NCBI GenBank assembly: GCA_024275935.1
Contig: JAJRYF010000119.1
Span: 1-47,169 of the forward strand
Origin: Gammaproteobacteria bacterium
GTDB lineage: Bacteria; Pseudomonadota; Gammaproteobacteria; Xanthomonadales; SZUA-36
Direction of reading: 5' to 3'
Length of the DNA: 47,169 nt
The notes under the pieces were generated by a model. That model saw nothing but the letters and a program-made list of their open reading frames with translations, had not been told where the DNA came from and did no database searches. Position numbers and translations under genes: made by a program. Each line of letters opens with the position of its first letter. The first letter of the stretch is position 1. Of this stretch, positions 17,177 to 26,913 are shown piece by piece.

Positions 17177-17734
17177 CTAAATTTCCAGCAGTTCTTTTTC
17201 TTTCTCAGCGACTATTACATCAACTTGGGCAACAAAACGATCTGTGAGATCCTGGATTTGGGTTTCTGCACGCCGCTCTTCATCTTCTGAGATTTCTTTG
17301 CCTTTGAGTAACTCTTTTAGTTGTTGGTTGGCATCTCGGCGGATATTGCGGATTGCTATTTTTGTATTCTCACCTTCGTTATGCACAACTTTACCAAGCT
17401 CGCGGCGGCGCTCTTCAGTAAGTGGTGGCAGCGGAATACGAATTATTTGCCCTGAGGTAGCAGGGTTTAGCCCTAGGTCAGAGGTCAAAATGGCTTTCTC
17501 CACCGGGCCCACCATGCTTTTCTCCCAAGGGGAAACATTTAGGGTACGGGCATCTTCAATAGTGATGTTTGAGACTTGATTAAGTGGCACTGATGAGCCG
17601 TAGTAGTCAACATGCACATGCTCCAGTAGGCTGGGATGCGCCCGTCCGGTGCGAATTTTAGCTTGCTCATGGCGTAAGGCTTCAATGCTTTTACCCATCC
17701 TGACTTCGGTACTTTTGAGAGTGTCGTTAATCAT
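17177..17734 (-). CDS. frr: Ribosome recycling factor
   Basis: RRF splits post-termination ribosomes together with EF-G. The 185-residue length is exactly that of the family. The N-terminal three-helix bundle segment with [15 protein letters not shown] and the domain II region with [16 protein letters not shown] and WEKSMV are conserved. An excellent Shine-Dalgarno, AGGAG, precedes the ATG. A 147-base gap separates it from pyrH, so an internal promoter is possible, for example around TAGAAT on the minus strand, but I see no good -35. Confidence 0.97.
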   Translation of the reverse strand: MINDTLKSTEVRMGKSIEALRHEQAKIRTGRAHPSLLEHVHVDYYGSSVPLNQVSNITIEDARTLNVSPWEKSMVGPVEKAILTSDLGLNPATSGQIIRIPLPPLTEERRRELGKVVHNEGENTKIAIRNIRRDANQQLKELLKGKEISEDEERRAETQIQDLTDRFVAQVDVIVAEKEKELLEI

Positions 17735-17881
17735 TTCTCGCTCCTGGATTTTTTGTTTGACTGCGCTTTTAGCCAGTATATGGCGGTATTCTATCAGTCT
17801 TAGGGGGTCTGAGTGCTGAGAATTGTTGCTTGAAGCTGCCTCAAAAGTGGCAAAATTCTAGCCTTGCGGGTAAAAACGGAT

Positions 17882-18598
17882 TTAGTGATCTACTAGGGTG
17901 CCTATATCTTCACCGTGAATCAGGCGCAATAAATCGCCTTCGGCAAACATATTGAAGACTCGAATAGGCATGTTTTGGTCACGACAAAGAACAATTGCAT
18001 TGGTGTCCATAACTGCGAGTTTTTTCTCAATCACCTCATCATAGCTGAGTTGGTCATAGCGGATTGCATCCGGATTAATGGCGGGGTCTGAGGAATAAAT
18101 ACCATCAACTTTAGTGGCTTTGATTACCAGATCAGCATTGATCTCGATCGCCCGCAGGGCTGCGGCAGAATCGGTGGTAAAGAAAGGATTACCAGTGCCA
18201 GCGCCTACAATAACCACCCGGCCTTTTTCCAGATGACGAATTGCCCGGCGGCGGATATAGTCTTCACAGACATCGTGAATTGAAATAGCGGACATTACCC
18301 GTGCAGGTATGCCTTTGCGTTCCATCGCATCTTGCATGGCAAGTGAATTAATTACCGTTGCCAGCATGCCCATGTGATCGCCAGTAACCCGGTCTACACC
18401 AGAGGCGGCCAGACCTGCTCCGCGGAAGATATTGCCCCCGCCAATTACCATGGCTACCTGGGTGCCGGTTGCAACAATCTCCCGAACCTCTTCTGCGATT
18501 CGAGAGATAATAGCCGGATCTATACCATAATTTTCGCTACCCAGTAGAGCTTCTCCACTGAGTTTTAGAAGTATTCTATGGTAAGTCGGCTTGGACAT
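17882..18598 (-). CDS. pyrH: UMP kinase PyrH
   Basis: PyrH phosphorylates UMP to UDP. It is a hexameric amino-acid-kinase-fold enzyme, usually activated by GTP and inhibited by UTP. The 238-residue protein shows LLKLSGEAL at the N-terminus, [11 protein letters not shown], the [14 protein letters not shown] segment, [19 protein letters not shown] and [12 protein letters not shown]. It starts two bases after the tsf stop, in the canonical rpsB-tsf-pyrH-frr order. Confidence 0.97.
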   Translation of the reverse strand: MSKPTYHRILLKLSGEALLGSENYGIDPAIISRIAEEVREIVATGTQVAMVIGGGNIFRGAGLAASGVDRVTGDHMGMLATVINSLAMQDAMERKGIPARVMSAISIHDVCEDYIRRRAIRHLEKGRVVIVGAGTGNPFFTTDSAAALRAIEINADLVIKATKVDGIYSSDPAINPDAIRYDQLSYDEVIEKKLAVMDTNAIVLCRDQNMPIRVFNMFAEGDLLRLIHGEDIGTLVDH

Positions 18599-18600
18599 GG

Positions 18601-19479
18601 TTAGCTGCCTTGCACTTGCTGCATTACTTCATCGGCAAAGTTCTCTTCTTTTTTCTCGATACCTTCGCCAACTGCCAGTCGGTAGAAGCAGTTTACGGTA
18701 GCGTTGTCTTGCTGCAGAAGTTTTTCTACGCTCATGTCCGGATCCTTGATGAAAGGTTGTCCTACTAGAGTAATTTCTGCAAGGTGTTTGCGCAAGCGTC
18801 CGCTTACCATTTTTTCGATAATTTCTGCTGGTTTACCAGAATCCTGTGCCTGCGCTATCAGGATTTCTTTTTCTTTAGCGAGAATTTCTGCGGGAACATT
18901 ATCTACAGAGATAAACTGTGGGTTTACCGCCGCAACATGCATGGCGATATCTCTAGCTAGGTCTGTATTACCTACTGAAAGGTCAACCAGCACACCAATT
19001 CTGCCGCCGTGAGTATAGGCGCCAACAGTGCCGTCTGTAGATATAGTATTAAAGCGTCTAACCTGGATATTCTCACCAATCTTGGCAATTAGGGCCTGGC
19101 GCGCCTGCTCTACGCTCTCGCCAGCTGCATATTCGCTAGCTAGCAAAGCTTCGACATCGGCTGGGTTGGTAGCTAGTGCTACAGCAGCTACGCGATCTAC
19201 AAAGCCAGTGAAGTTGTCATCTTTAGCAACAAAGTCTGTTTCTGAGTTTACCTCGACCATGACAGCGTGTTTGCCATCTTCGCTGATAGCAGTTCCGATC
19301 AGGCCTTCAGCAGCCACTCTACCGGCTTTTTTATCAGCCTTGGCTAACCCGGATTTACGCATATTTTCAATCGCTGTTTCGATGTTGCCCTCGGTAGCAA
19401 CCAGAGCTTTTTTACATTCCATCATGCCCGCGCCAGTGCGCTGGCGTAGTTCTTTAACCATTGCGGCAGTAATAGCCAT
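18601..19479 (-). CDS. tsf: Elongation factor Ts
   Basis: EF-Ts is the nucleotide exchange factor for EF-Tu. The 292-residue protein has the N-terminal UBA-like domain with [19 protein letters not shown] and the core signature [16 protein letters not shown]. The C-terminal dimer/coiled-coil region is also present. The length is close to that of E. coli (283). A strong stem-loop lies in the 94-base spacer after rpsB and may set the ratio of S2 to EF-Ts transcripts. Confidence 0.97.
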   Translation of the reverse strand: MAITAAMVKELRQRTGAGMMECKKALVATEGNIETAIENMRKSGLAKADKKAGRVAAEGLIGTAISEDGKHAVMVEVNSETDFVAKDDNFTGFVDRVAAVALATNPADVEALLASEYAAGESVEQARQALIAKIGENIQVRRFNTISTDGTVGAYTHGGRIGVLVDLSVGNTDLARDIAMHVAAVNPQFISVDNVPAEILAKEKEILIAQAQDSGKPAEIIEKMVSGRLRKHLAEITLVGQPFIKDPDMSVEKLLQQDNATVNCFYRLAVGEGIEKKEENFADEVMQQVQGS

Positions 19480-19536
19480 AACGATACCTCGTTCGTTAGT
19501 GACCCCGATATTTCTCAGGGCCGGTTCAAAATATGG

Positions 19537-19567
19537 TTACCCCGGCAATTTATGCCTGCCGGGGTAA
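19537..19567 (-). terminator. rpsB-tsf intercistronic stem-loop (attenuator-like)
   Basis: A perfect 11-bp GC-rich stem (19537-19547 with 19557-19567) has a nine-base loop. Transcribed from the minus strand it lies just after the rpsB stop. No long U-run follows (only AUAUUUU after a few bases), so it is more likely a partial terminator or mRNA-processing/stability hairpin than a full stop. Confidence 0.65.
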
Positions 19568-19573
19568 GTAGTT

Positions 19574-20617
19574 TTATTCAGCCGCCTTTTTGGCGACTTT
19601 CTTCTTGCTGGCCTTTTTCTTGGCAGCTTTTTTCTTACTGGCTTTCTTTTTGGTAACCTTAGCAGGAGTTTCTGCAGCAGCCACTTGCTCTGCGGCAGGT
19701 TCGGCTTCAGCTTTCTCAGCGGCCTTAGGTGTTTCTTCCGCTTTGGGCTCTTCTGTAGCCGGGGCTGTCTCGATTTCTGCCACTGCAGCTGCTGGCTTCT
19801 CGCTACTAACGGCTTTTTTGACAGTAACTTTTTTGCTGACTTTTTTCTTCGCAGGTTTTGCTGCTTTACGCTCTACCGGGCGGCCTTCAGAGTCCAGTTC
19901 AACAAATTCTTCTGCATTGTCAGTTATGCTCGGAGAAGATGCGCGACCTTCCAGGACTGCATCGGCAGCTAGCTCGGTATAGATGCGAACTGCGCGAATA
20001 GCGTCGTCATTGCCAGGGATAATGTAGTCGATGCCTTCTGGGTTGTAGTTGGTATCTACCACAGCGATTACCGGAATGCCCAGTTTCTTGGCTTCTTTGA
20101 TGGCAATATCTTCATGGCCGATATCAACAATAAACAGAGCGTCAGGCAAGCCTTTCATTTGCTTGATTCCACCCAGGCTACGCTCTAACTTATCTTGCTC
20201 GCGCTGTAGTTGCAGCACTTCCTTCTTGACCAACTTATCCATGCTGCCATCTTGCTGCATGTCTTCCAGCTTTTTCAGGCGACGGACAGATTGTTTGATA
20301 GTACGGTAATTGGTTAACATGCCGCCGAGCCAGCGGTGTGACACATAAGGCATACCGCAGCGCTGAGCTTCGGTAGCGATGGTTTGACCAGCGGCTCGCT
20401 TAGTGCCAACGAACATGATATTGCCGCGCTTGGCCGATAATTTGCTGATGAAGCTCATTGCTTCATTCAACATCGGCAAGGTTTTTTCTAAATTAATGAT
20501 GTGGATTTTGCCACGGGCTCCAAAGATATATGGGGCCATTTTTGGATTCCAGTAACGGGTCTGATGACCGAAATGAACACCGGCTTCCAGTAGTTGACGC
20601 ATGGTCACATTTGCCAT
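19574..20617 (-). CDS. rpsB: 30S ribosomal protein S2 with long lysine/alanine-rich tail
   Basis: The S2 core (residues 1 to about 235) is fully conserved: [20 protein letters not shown] at the start, [22 protein letters not shown], and [20 protein letters not shown]. The protein is 347 residues, about 100 more than E. coli S2 (241). The extra C-terminal part (about 247-347) is low-complexity: an A/E/P-rich middle flanked by lysine blocks such as [17 protein letters not shown]. The tail is in frame without interruption. It resembles the histone-H1-like tails seen on some bacterial proteins and probably makes additional rRNA contacts, which is inference. The gene heads the tsf-pyrH-frr operon. 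Confidence 0.96.
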   Translation of the reverse strand: MANVTMRQLLEAGVHFGHQTRYWNPKMAPYIFGARGKIHIINLEKTLPMLNEAMSFISKLSAKRGNIMFVGTKRAAGQTIATEAQRCGMPYVSHRWLGGMLTNYRTIKQSVRRLKKLEDMQQDGSMDKLVKKEVLQLQREQDKLERSLGGIKQMKGLPDALFIVDIGHEDIAIKEAKKLGIPVIAVVDTNYNPEGIDYIIPGNDDAIRAVRIYTELAADAVLEGRASSPSITDNAEEFVELDSEGRPVERKAAKPAKKKVSKKVTVKKAVSSEKPAAAVAEIETAPATEEPKAEETPKAAEKAEAEPAAEQVAAAETPAKVTKKKASKKKAAKKKASKKKVAKKAAE

Positions 20618-20800
20618 GATTTAATACCTCGATAGATGGACCCACGCACGGCCACATATTAAGTGACATCAAGCGTAATTGAATCCAGGGTTAATACTTC
20701 CACGCAACCTATTTAGCCACCTGTGGCCTGATGTTTTGGGGAATACCCGACATCGGCATGGTGCTTTTTTGCACCTACAGGCACCCAGCTAAATATTATC
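20618..20800 (-). promoter_or_regulatory. Putative rpsB 5' leader with autoregulatory structure
   Basis: The 360-base gap between rpsB and the divergent MscS gene contains a structured segment on the rpsB side. A hairpin GGTGC-A6-GCACC (20760-20775) is enclosed by possible CCTGT/ACAGG pairing. A -10-like GATAAT (minus strand, 20795-20800) would give a leader of about 170 nt, close to the known E. coli rpsB leader, which S2 binds to repress its own translation. No good -35 is visible. I see nothing convincing in the remainder, 20801-21038, which should carry the MscS promoter. Confidence 0.45.
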
Positions 20801-21038
20801 GCTGCGCGTGTGAATTTAATTTTCCGACCGAGCATCAATAAAGTGACGCATAAGTGCTGAAAATCAGCCGACAATTATGCCACTATTTTATGGGTTTGGC
20901 AAAAAATAGTGATTAATAATTACAGTTTTACCGTCTTTTGAGTGATTTTCACACTAAGTTACCTGTTCCGCTCCGCTTATGTTTGTTAATATCGCCATAA
21001 CCTGCGGCAAATGCAATCTAGGTAAACGGATAAAATCA

Positions 21039-22226
21039 ATGCCTGAAGCAATAGTAAAAACACAACAAACAGACACTATCACTGAGGCACCAGTAGAAAG
21101 CCTGACTGAGGGCAAAATATTGTTAGAGGATATCGATAAGATAATGCCCGCAGTATTAAGGCCTTACTGGGAGACTTTGCAAGAGAATAATTTATTGCTA
21201 GCAGTGGCAATGTTGCTGGTGGGCATTGTTCTGGCAAAACTGGTGCAATGGGTTTTCACTAAGGTATTCGCTCGACTGGCGAATAAAACCAGTTCTGAAT
21301 TTGATGATAGATTGATAGATTTGATAGCTCGCCCAATATTCACCACAGTGCTGATGATATTTTTGATGATCTCTGCTGCGGCTATGCAATTTTCTGATAG
21401 TTGGGATAGAGCTCTTTACCGCCTTTTGATAAGCATTATCGTGATGACCTGGACGCTTACCGGGTTGCGTTCACTCGGTTTATTATTAGATTTTTTGAGC
21501 CACATAAAAGACCATTTTACAATTATTCAAGAGCGTACTATTCCGCTGTTCAATATTGTCTTCAAGATATTAATTGTTGCCGCCTCGGCTTATATATTAT
21601 TGTTAATTTGGGGGATTGACCCAACTGCGTGGTTGGCTTCTGCCGGTATTATTGGCGTGGCGGTTGGTTTTGCTGCCAAGGATACGCTGGCTAACCTGTT
21701 TTCGGGTGTGTTTATTATTGCCGATGCTCCCTACAAAATCGGTGACTATATAAACTTAGATAGTGGTGAGCGGGGTAAGGTTACTCATGTTGGTTTACGC
21801 TCTACCAGGTTATTAACCCGTGATGATATAGAGGTCACTATCCCCAACGCGGTTATCGGCAACACCAAAATAGTTAATGAAAGTGGTGGTCCTTGGGAGA
21901 AGGAGAGAATCAGGATTAAGGTAGCGGTAGCTTATGGCAGTGATGTTGATCAAGTTTGTGAGCTGCTGAAGCAAGTTGCCAGTGAGGTTGAGCATATTGT
22001 CAAACAACCACCACCAAGAGTGCGCTTGCGTAGTTTTGGGTCTTCCGGACTGGACTTTGAATTACTCTGTTGGATTGATTTGCCAGTTTTGCGGGGCCGC
22101 CTTAGCCACCTTCTGTATATGGCGATTTACAAACGCTTGCAACAAGAAGGTATAGAAATTCCTTACACGAAAACGGATGTTTATATTAAGGAGCTGCCCC
22201 AGGGGCTGGAGTCTGATGAGCCTTAA
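21039..22226 (+). CDS. Small-conductance mechanosensitive channel (MscS family)
   Basis: The product is an inner-membrane MscS-type channel that opens under membrane tension to release osmolytes. From the ATG at 21039 it has 395 residues. Four or so hydrophobic helices lead to the pore-lining TM3 and beta domain, GVAVGFAAKDTLANLFSG followed by PYKIGDYI. The cytosolic cage domain contains VTIPNAVIGNTKIVN. An upstream in-frame ATG at 20979 would add 20 residues without a clear ribosome-binding site. The gene is divergent from rpsB and convergent with the S9 peptidase gene; REP hairpins lie just after its stop. Confidence 0.9.
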   Translation: MPEAIVKTQQTDTITEAPVESLTEGKILLEDIDKIMPAVLRPYWETLQENNLLLAVAMLLVGIVLAKLVQWVFTKVFARLANKTSSEFDDRLIDLIARPIFTTVLMIFLMISAAAMQFSDSWDRALYRLLISIIVMTWTLTGLRSLGLLLDFLSHIKDHFTIIQERTIPLFNIVFKILIVAASAYILLLIWGIDPTAWLASAGIIGVAVGFAAKDTLANLFSGVFIIADAPYKIGDYINLDSGERGKVTHVGLRSTRLLTRDDIEVTIPNAVIGNTKIVNESGGPWEKERIRIKVAVAYGSDVDQVCELLKQVASEVEHIVKQPPPRVRLRSFGSSGLDFELLCWIDLPVLRGRLSHLLYMAIYKRLQQEGIEIPYTKTDVYIKELPQGLESDEP

Positions 22227-22247
22227 TGGGTAAAAGAGATTGTTTGA

Positions 22248-22276
22248 GGGCAAATATGGAGTCTGCCCTACGGGGG
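22248..22276 (-). repeat. REP hairpin upstream of the RAYT remnant
   Basis: On the minus strand this reads CCCCCGTAG followed by a GGGCA...TGCCC stem, the same plan as the two REP units at 22542-22614. The 5' GTAG before the hairpin is the signature tetranucleotide of REP sequences recognised by RAYT transposases. The loop region has diverged from the other copies. Confidence 0.75.
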
Positions 22277-22287
22277 CTAGATAGGCT

Positions 22288-22580
22288 ATGAAATATGATC
22301 CTAAGATTAATCAGCGCAAATCTATTCGCCTGAAGAATTACGATTATTCACAGGCTGGGTTGTATTTCATTACCATTTGTTTGGTGAAATAGCCCAAGAT
22401 AAAATGATATTGAATAGCGCGGGAAGAATGATTCAGCAAATATGGAATGAGATCCCCAATGATTTAGCAAGTGCGAAATTACATGAATTTACTATCATGC
22501 CTAACCATGCCCACGGAATCATAGAAATAAATAGAAATAACCCCCGTAGTGGCGGATTCTATATCCGCCCGCTTGGTTAG
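22288..22580 (+). pseudogene. REP-associated tyrosine transposase (RAYT) remnant
   Basis: Two overlapping frames together encode the N-terminal part of a RAYT (IS200/IS605-like TnpA_REP). The first (22288-22392) has RKSIRLKNYDYSQAGLYFIT and hits a stop. The second (22377-22580) continues with LFGEIAQDKM and the HUH motif MPNHAHGIIE. The join shows a frameshift and loss of about seven residues. The C-terminal half with the catalytic tyrosine is missing: the frame runs straight into a REP hairpin and stops. Intact RAYTs move or maintain REP elements; this one cannot be active. REP hairpins flank it on both sides. Confidence 0.88.
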
Positions 22581-22614
22581 AGATAGGGCAGATATAGAAT
22601 CTGCCACTACGGGG
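22542..22614. repeat. Inverted pair of REP hairpins (BIME)
   Basis: Arms 22542-22570 and 22586-22614 are inverted copies (27 of 29 identical) around a 15-base spacer. Each arm also folds alone: a GTAG-containing tail, then a 7-bp stem (GGCGGAT/ATCCGCC in the left copy, GGCAGAT/ATCTGCC in the right) with a five-base loop. The two differences between the copies fall on the two sides of one stem pair, changing G-C to A-T. It sits between convergent genes, a typical REP location, where it may also act as a bidirectional terminator. Confidence 0.9.
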
Positions 22615-22635
22615 TTTATGGGTAATATGAGCGCC

Positions 22636-24579
22636 TTAACGCAGGTGCTTGGCTAAGAATTTCTCTATTTTTTTGTAGAGCTCAATCCGGTTTTCTTCTT
22701 TGCGGAAACCATGACCTTCATCTTTTTTCATTATCCACTCGTCATTGGAAAGTTTGATGCCTCTTTTCTTTAACGCATCTCTGAGGTCAGTGGCGTGCTG
22801 TTTTACTACTCTTGGGTCTAAGGCACCGTGAACAATCATTAGCGGGGCTTTGATTTTATCTACATGAGCTAAGGGTGACATACGGCGCATTAATGCTTCA
22901 TCTTCAGGGTCGCCGATCTGTATTTTCATTAGCTCTTTAGCTGGCTCCCAGGTTTTTGGCATCGAGGTGAAGAGCAGCCCAACATCGGTTACGCCTACAT
23001 AGTTGATTCCACATTTGTATAAATCAGGGGTAAAGGTTAGCCCTGCCATAGTTGCGTAGCCGCCGTAACTGGCTCCATATATACATACTCTGTTCGGATC
23101 AGCGATGCCCTCATCAACCAGGTGTTTAACTGCGTCTGTAAGGTCATTTTGCATTTCTGCGCCCCACTTGCCGCCATAACCAGCTTGCTCAAATTTGCGC
23201 CCGTAGCCGCCGGATCCACGGTAGTTTACCTGCACGGTGGCATAGCCACGGCTGGCAAAGAATTGGTGTTCGGCATTGTAACTCCAGAAATCACGAACTC
23301 CGAAGGGGCCACCGTGAGGGTTAATAATAATTGGCAGGTTCTTGCCGTCAGAGTTTTTAGGGATGGTTATATAGCCGGGAATATCCAGGCCATCACGACT
23401 GACGAATTTAATCGGCTTCATCGGTGACATTTCATCCGGCTTTATAGCGGACATAGTTGGCAGTATCCAGCGTAACTTATTGGTGTTTCTGTCAAAAAGA
23501 TAATACTGCCCAGGGTCCTGGTCGCTACCTACATGTACAACATTCAGCATTTCATCTTTGGTTGAACTAGCGAAGTTTACCTCTTTACCGGGGAATGCCT
23601 GCCCTAGATTTTCTCTTAATTGTTTTTCTTCTGCGTCAAAAATTACTTGCCTAGGGTAGTCATCAAAATAAGTGACCCCAAGCAGTTTATTGCGCTTTTT
23701 GGAGAAAATCATGCCGCCCATATCGACACCATCTTGACCATATATCATTTCACCTAATTGGTCGGTATTTGGATCGTAAGTATAAAAAGCCCGGGTATCA
23801 CGGCCTATATTTGAGAGCGCATAAAGGGTGGTGTTGTTGAAATCAAAACCAACAGGGCTCAGGCCTTCATCGGTGACTTTAAACTCCCGAATTAGCCGAA
23901 ACTCTTTTTCCCCTATGTCTTTATAGAAGAACTTACCAGTGAGCCCATCAAGGGAAGAGCCACCGCGTACATTGCCCGCGTTATCAACCAGCCAGCCGGT
24001 AACATTGCCAGGGTTCTTGGCAATAAGCTGCATTTTGCCATTGAAATTGCGTTGGCTATCCCAACGGCTATCTATTGGCAGCTTGTATAGATCCGGAGCA
24101 GTAGCCTTGCGGCCATTGTATTGCACTATTACATGATCGGGGTCATCAACCAGCTGGTTAATCACGGTGGCACTGCGAACCCCGCCTGCGCCAAATGTTG
24201 CGCCTACCAGTTGCCTGACTTTTGATCTGCCTTCTATATCTACTTTGTAGATAGAGAAGCCCTCCCTGCCGCCACTGCTATCCATTGTGAATACAATGGT
24301 TCCATTATTTGCCCAGAAGTAGCCGCCGACATTATTATCGTCAAAAGCAGTTAAAGGCTTGGCGTTTTTCAGGTCGGCTGTTTCCAGTAATACTATATTA
24401 CGGCGTTTATTTATAGGAGAAATAACGGCCAGATATTTACCATCCGGGGATAGTTGTAACCCGGAATAGTCAGGATTTTTGAAGAAATCTTCTACCGGAA
24501 TATTGCTGGGTTTTGCTGCAACATTCAGTGCTGATAAGGCTAGTAATAATGCTAGAAGGATAGCGTTAAATATTTTCAT
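22636..24579 (-). CDS. Secreted S9-family prolyl oligopeptidase-like peptidase
   Basis: This is a 647-residue serine peptidase of family S9 (prolyl oligopeptidase/acyl-aminoacyl peptidase group). A signal peptide (MKIFNAILLALLLALSALN region, cleavage near NVAAKP) directs export. A beta-propeller-like domain spans about residues 30-380, followed by an alpha/beta hydrolase domain. The catalytic triad is Ser504 in GASYGGYA, Asp588 in GALDPRV and His623 in EGHGF. It probably trims peptides in the periplasm or outside the cell for nutrition. It stands alone, convergent with MscS across the REP cluster. Confidence 0.93.
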   Translation of the reverse strand: MKIFNAILLALLLALSALNVAAKPSNIPVEDFFKNPDYSGLQLSPDGKYLAVISPINKRRNIVLLETADLKNAKPLTAFDDNNVGGYFWANNGTIVFTMDSSGGREGFSIYKVDIEGRSKVRQLVGATFGAGGVRSATVINQLVDDPDHVIVQYNGRKATAPDLYKLPIDSRWDSQRNFNGKMQLIAKNPGNVTGWLVDNAGNVRGGSSLDGLTGKFFYKDIGEKEFRLIREFKVTDEGLSPVGFDFNNTTLYALSNIGRDTRAFYTYDPNTDQLGEMIYGQDGVDMGGMIFSKKRNKLLGVTYFDDYPRQVIFDAEEKQLRENLGQAFPGKEVNFASSTKDEMLNVVHVGSDQDPGQYYLFDRNTNKLRWILPTMSAIKPDEMSPMKPIKFVSRDGLDIPGYITIPKNSDGKNLPIIINPHGGPFGVRDFWSYNAEHQFFASRGYATVQVNYRGSGGYGRKFEQAGYGGKWGAEMQNDLTDAVKHLVDEGIADPNRVCIYGASYGGYATMAGLTFTPDLYKCGINYVGVTDVGLLFTSMPKTWEPAKELMKIQIGDPEDEALMRRMSPLAHVDKIKAPLMIVHGALDPRVVKQHATDLRDALKKRGIKLSNDEWIMKKDEGHGFRKEENRIELYKKIEKFLAKHLR

Positions 24580-24732
24580 AATGTGTTAGTTCCGTAGTTT
24601 TCTGGAAACTGTAGGCGTAATTATTTTTGTTTTCTGAGTATAAATATATGCTTAGAAATTTGGCGCGCTACAGTGGTTGGTAAGATTATAAGGGTTTTTT
24701 GCCCATGTAGGGGCTGTTATTTATTGTAGTCG

Positions 24733-25482
24733 CTAGCGCAACAGCTTTACTCGGGCAGCTATATCTTTTTTTATGCTGCCGTAGGTTTCGGTTAATCCTG
24801 CTATTTGGTTGTATCTTTTTAGACTCATACCTTCAGCTTTTATAGCCGTAATCTGAATATTTTCGGATTTGCCGCGCTTGTGCAGTCTTTCGACTTTGAT
24901 CCAGGCTTTGGCAAATTGTTCAGACTCCTCTTCGGTGGGCACATTCCGAGGTGGTTTTTTTCCGGTTAGTGCCATGTTGATAAATTCTTTATCGTATGCG
25001 GCTGAGCCGGGTAGGGCCGCAAAAATTTTCTTTAGCTTGCCAGGGCTCACCTTGCGTGAAGCGACCATAATCTTGCCGTAACCCGCGCGTGGTGAAGTTA
25101 GCTCAAGGTTGTTCCCGCTGCGGAGGTCTTGTGGGCGTAGTGCCCAGACATCTCCATTGCGTGCGCAGCCCAGTTTATATAGTCGGCTACCAACTGGTTG
25201 TTCGGTCCAGCAAAGCCATTTATCTCGGTCTGCCTGTTTGTTGCTTGGGGTCTCGTTGAAGGCTTGGCGAACAATGCGCAAGGTTAGCTCTTCCTCGAAA
25301 CTTAACTGGCCACGGTTGACCTCAAGGGGGTCAAGCTCGAACGGTGATTCTGTCTCAGCCTCCAGGTGTTTAACCAGCTGGGTGTCTTCAGGAGATTCCG
25401 CCTCCCCAGCGTAACATGGTTGTACTTGTAGCAGTGCTCCGGAGAGAATGACTAGGGTAAATGGCAGTAGTGTGAATTTCAT
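24733..25482 (-). CDS. Hypothetical exported protein
   Basis: I do not recognise this 249-residue protein. It has a clear signal peptide (hydrophobic run to QPCYAGEA). The mature part is soluble and highly charged, with an acidic N-terminal region (residues 25-60) and a basic C-terminal half. Two cysteines, in DKWLCWTE and LGCARNGD, could form a disulfide around residues 92-107. No enzyme motif is visible. It lies between the S9 peptidase and hslU on the same strand, but with gaps of about 150 and 93 bases, so it may be a single-gene unit. Confidence 0.7.
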   Translation of the reverse strand: MKFTLLPFTLVILSGALLQVQPCYAGEAESPEDTQLVKHLEAETESPFELDPLEVNRGQLSFEEELTLRIVRQAFNETPSNKQADRDKWLCWTEQPVGSRLYKLGCARNGDVWALRPQDLRSGNNLELTSPRAGYGKIMVASRKVSPGKLKKIFAALPGSAAYDKEFINMALTGKKPPRNVPTEEESEQFAKAWIKVERLHKRGKSENIQITAIKAEGMSLKRYNQIAGLTETYGSIKKDIAARVKLLR

Positions 25483-25575
25483 GATTTGTTTGCCCTAAGA
25501 GCTATATGTTCGCCTCAAAGTATATACGAATGTGCTGTATTGTGGAAAAATGCAGAGTTCAGCAGTGCTGTCTAC

Positions 25576-26913
25576 TTAAAGAATATACCGCGATAAATCT
25601 TCATCGGCAGCTAACTCATTGAGGTGCTGATTCACATATTCAGCATCAACCTTTATGCTTTCTCCATCGCGCTCGGGAGCATCAAATGAAACATTATCTA
25701 GCAGGCGCTCCATTACGGTGTGTAGTCGTCTGGCACCGATATTTTCGGTGTTTTCATTTACCTGCCAGGCAATCTCGGCAATCCTGTGAACGCCGTTATC
25801 GCTAAACTCCAGGTTTACGCCTTCGGTGCCCATTAAGGCTTGGTATTGTTCGGTTAAAGAGGCATTTGGCTCAGTTAATATGCGGCTGAATTCATTCACT
25901 CCCAGAGCGTGTAGCTCAACTCTTATAGGCATTCTGCCTTGTAGTTCGGGAATCAAGTCTGAAGGTTTGGAAAGGTGGAACGCGCCGGAAGAAATAAATA
26001 GCATATGATCGGTTTTGATCATTCCATAGCGGGTAGATACTGTGCAGCCTTCAACCAACGGTAGCAGATCCCGTTGTACACCCTCACGGGAGATGTCGCC
26101 ACCACCATATTCAGAGCGCTTGGTGACTTTATCCAATTCGTCAATAAAAACAATCGCGTTTTGCTCGGCGTTTTCTAGTGCCTGTTGTTTTATTTCTTCA
26201 TCATTGATCAGCTTGGCCGCTTCGTCTTCAGTCAATATTGGCCGCGCTTCTGAGATTTTCATTTTCCGGGTTTGTGAGCGACTGCCAGCCATATTCTGAA
26301 ACATTCCCTGTAATTGGCTGGCCATTTCTTCCATTCCTGGCGGGGTCATAATATCCACGCCTGCCTGGGAGGAAATATCAAATTCAATTTCTCGATCATC
26401 CAAGTCGCCATCAACTAGTTTCTGACGGAGCTTGCTGCGGGTCTCGCTATCGCTAGTATTCTCAGTTTGTGGCTCGTTGGCAAAACCAATATTTTGTGGC
26501 TGGGGCAGGAGTAAATCCAAAATTCGATTGGTGGCAGCATCTTCTGCCCGGGCGCGGACATCAACCATTGCCTGCTCACGCGCCATTTTTACTGCGGTAT
26601 CAACCAGGTCGCGGATAATTGATTCAACATCTTTGCCTACATAACCAACTTCGGTAAATTTAGTGGCCTCTACTTTAATAAAAGGTGCTTGCGCCAGGTT
26701 TGCCAAGCGTCTGGCAATTTCGGTTTTACCAACCCCTGTAGGGCCGATCATTAGAATGTTCTTGGGGGTGATTTCATCACGCAAGGCGCGTGGTAGTTTC
26801 ATCCTGCGCCAGCGGTTACGCAAAGCAATAGCGACTGCGCGCTTGGCATCGGCCTGACCAATTATGTGCTTATCCAGCTCTTGCACGATTTCACGAGGGG
26901 TCATTTTTGACAT
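25576..26913 (-). CDS. hslU: ATP-dependent protease ATPase subunit HslU
   Basis: HslU (ClpY) is the AAA+ unfoldase of the HslVU protease. The 445-residue protein has the Walker A motif GPTGVGKTE, Walker [10 protein letters not shown], the pore/substrate region GYVGKDVES, the insertion I domain (about residues 110-240), sensor 2 in GARRLHTV and the C-terminal EDLSRYIL tail that docks into HslV. Its start overlaps the hslV stop by one base. The length is near the E. coli 443. Confidence 0.97.
   Translation of the reverse strand: MSKMTPREIVQELDKHIIGQADAKRAVAIALRNRWRRMKLPRALRDEITPKNILMIGPTGVGKTEIARRLANLAQAPFIKVEATKFTEVGYVGKDVESIIRDLVDTAVKMAREQAMVDVRARAEDAATNRILDLLLPQPQNIGFANEPQTENTSDSETRSKLRQKLVDGDLDDREIEFDISSQAGVDIMTPPGMEEMASQLQGMFQNMAGSRSQTRKMKISEARPILTEDEAAKLINDEEIKQQALENAEQNAIVFIDELDKVTKRSEYGGGDISREGVQRDLLPLVEGCTVSTRYGMIKTDHMLFISSGAFHLSKPSDLIPELQGRMPIRVELHALGVNEFSRILTEPNASLTEQYQALMGTEGVNLEFSDNGVHRIAEIAWQVNENTENIGARRLHTVMERLLDNVSFDAPERDGESIKVDAEYVNQHLNELAADEDLSRYIL

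Noticed and set aside
19590-19982. 130-codon plus-strand hydrophobic frame opposite the rpsB tail
   Set aside because: The Phe/Leu/Ala-rich sequence is simply the reverse complement of the Lys/Ala repeats in S2.
24685-24712. GCCC/GGGGC stem next to a T-run as a terminator
   Set aside because: The stem is only four or five pairs, and the T-run lies on the wrong side for the gene that would need it.
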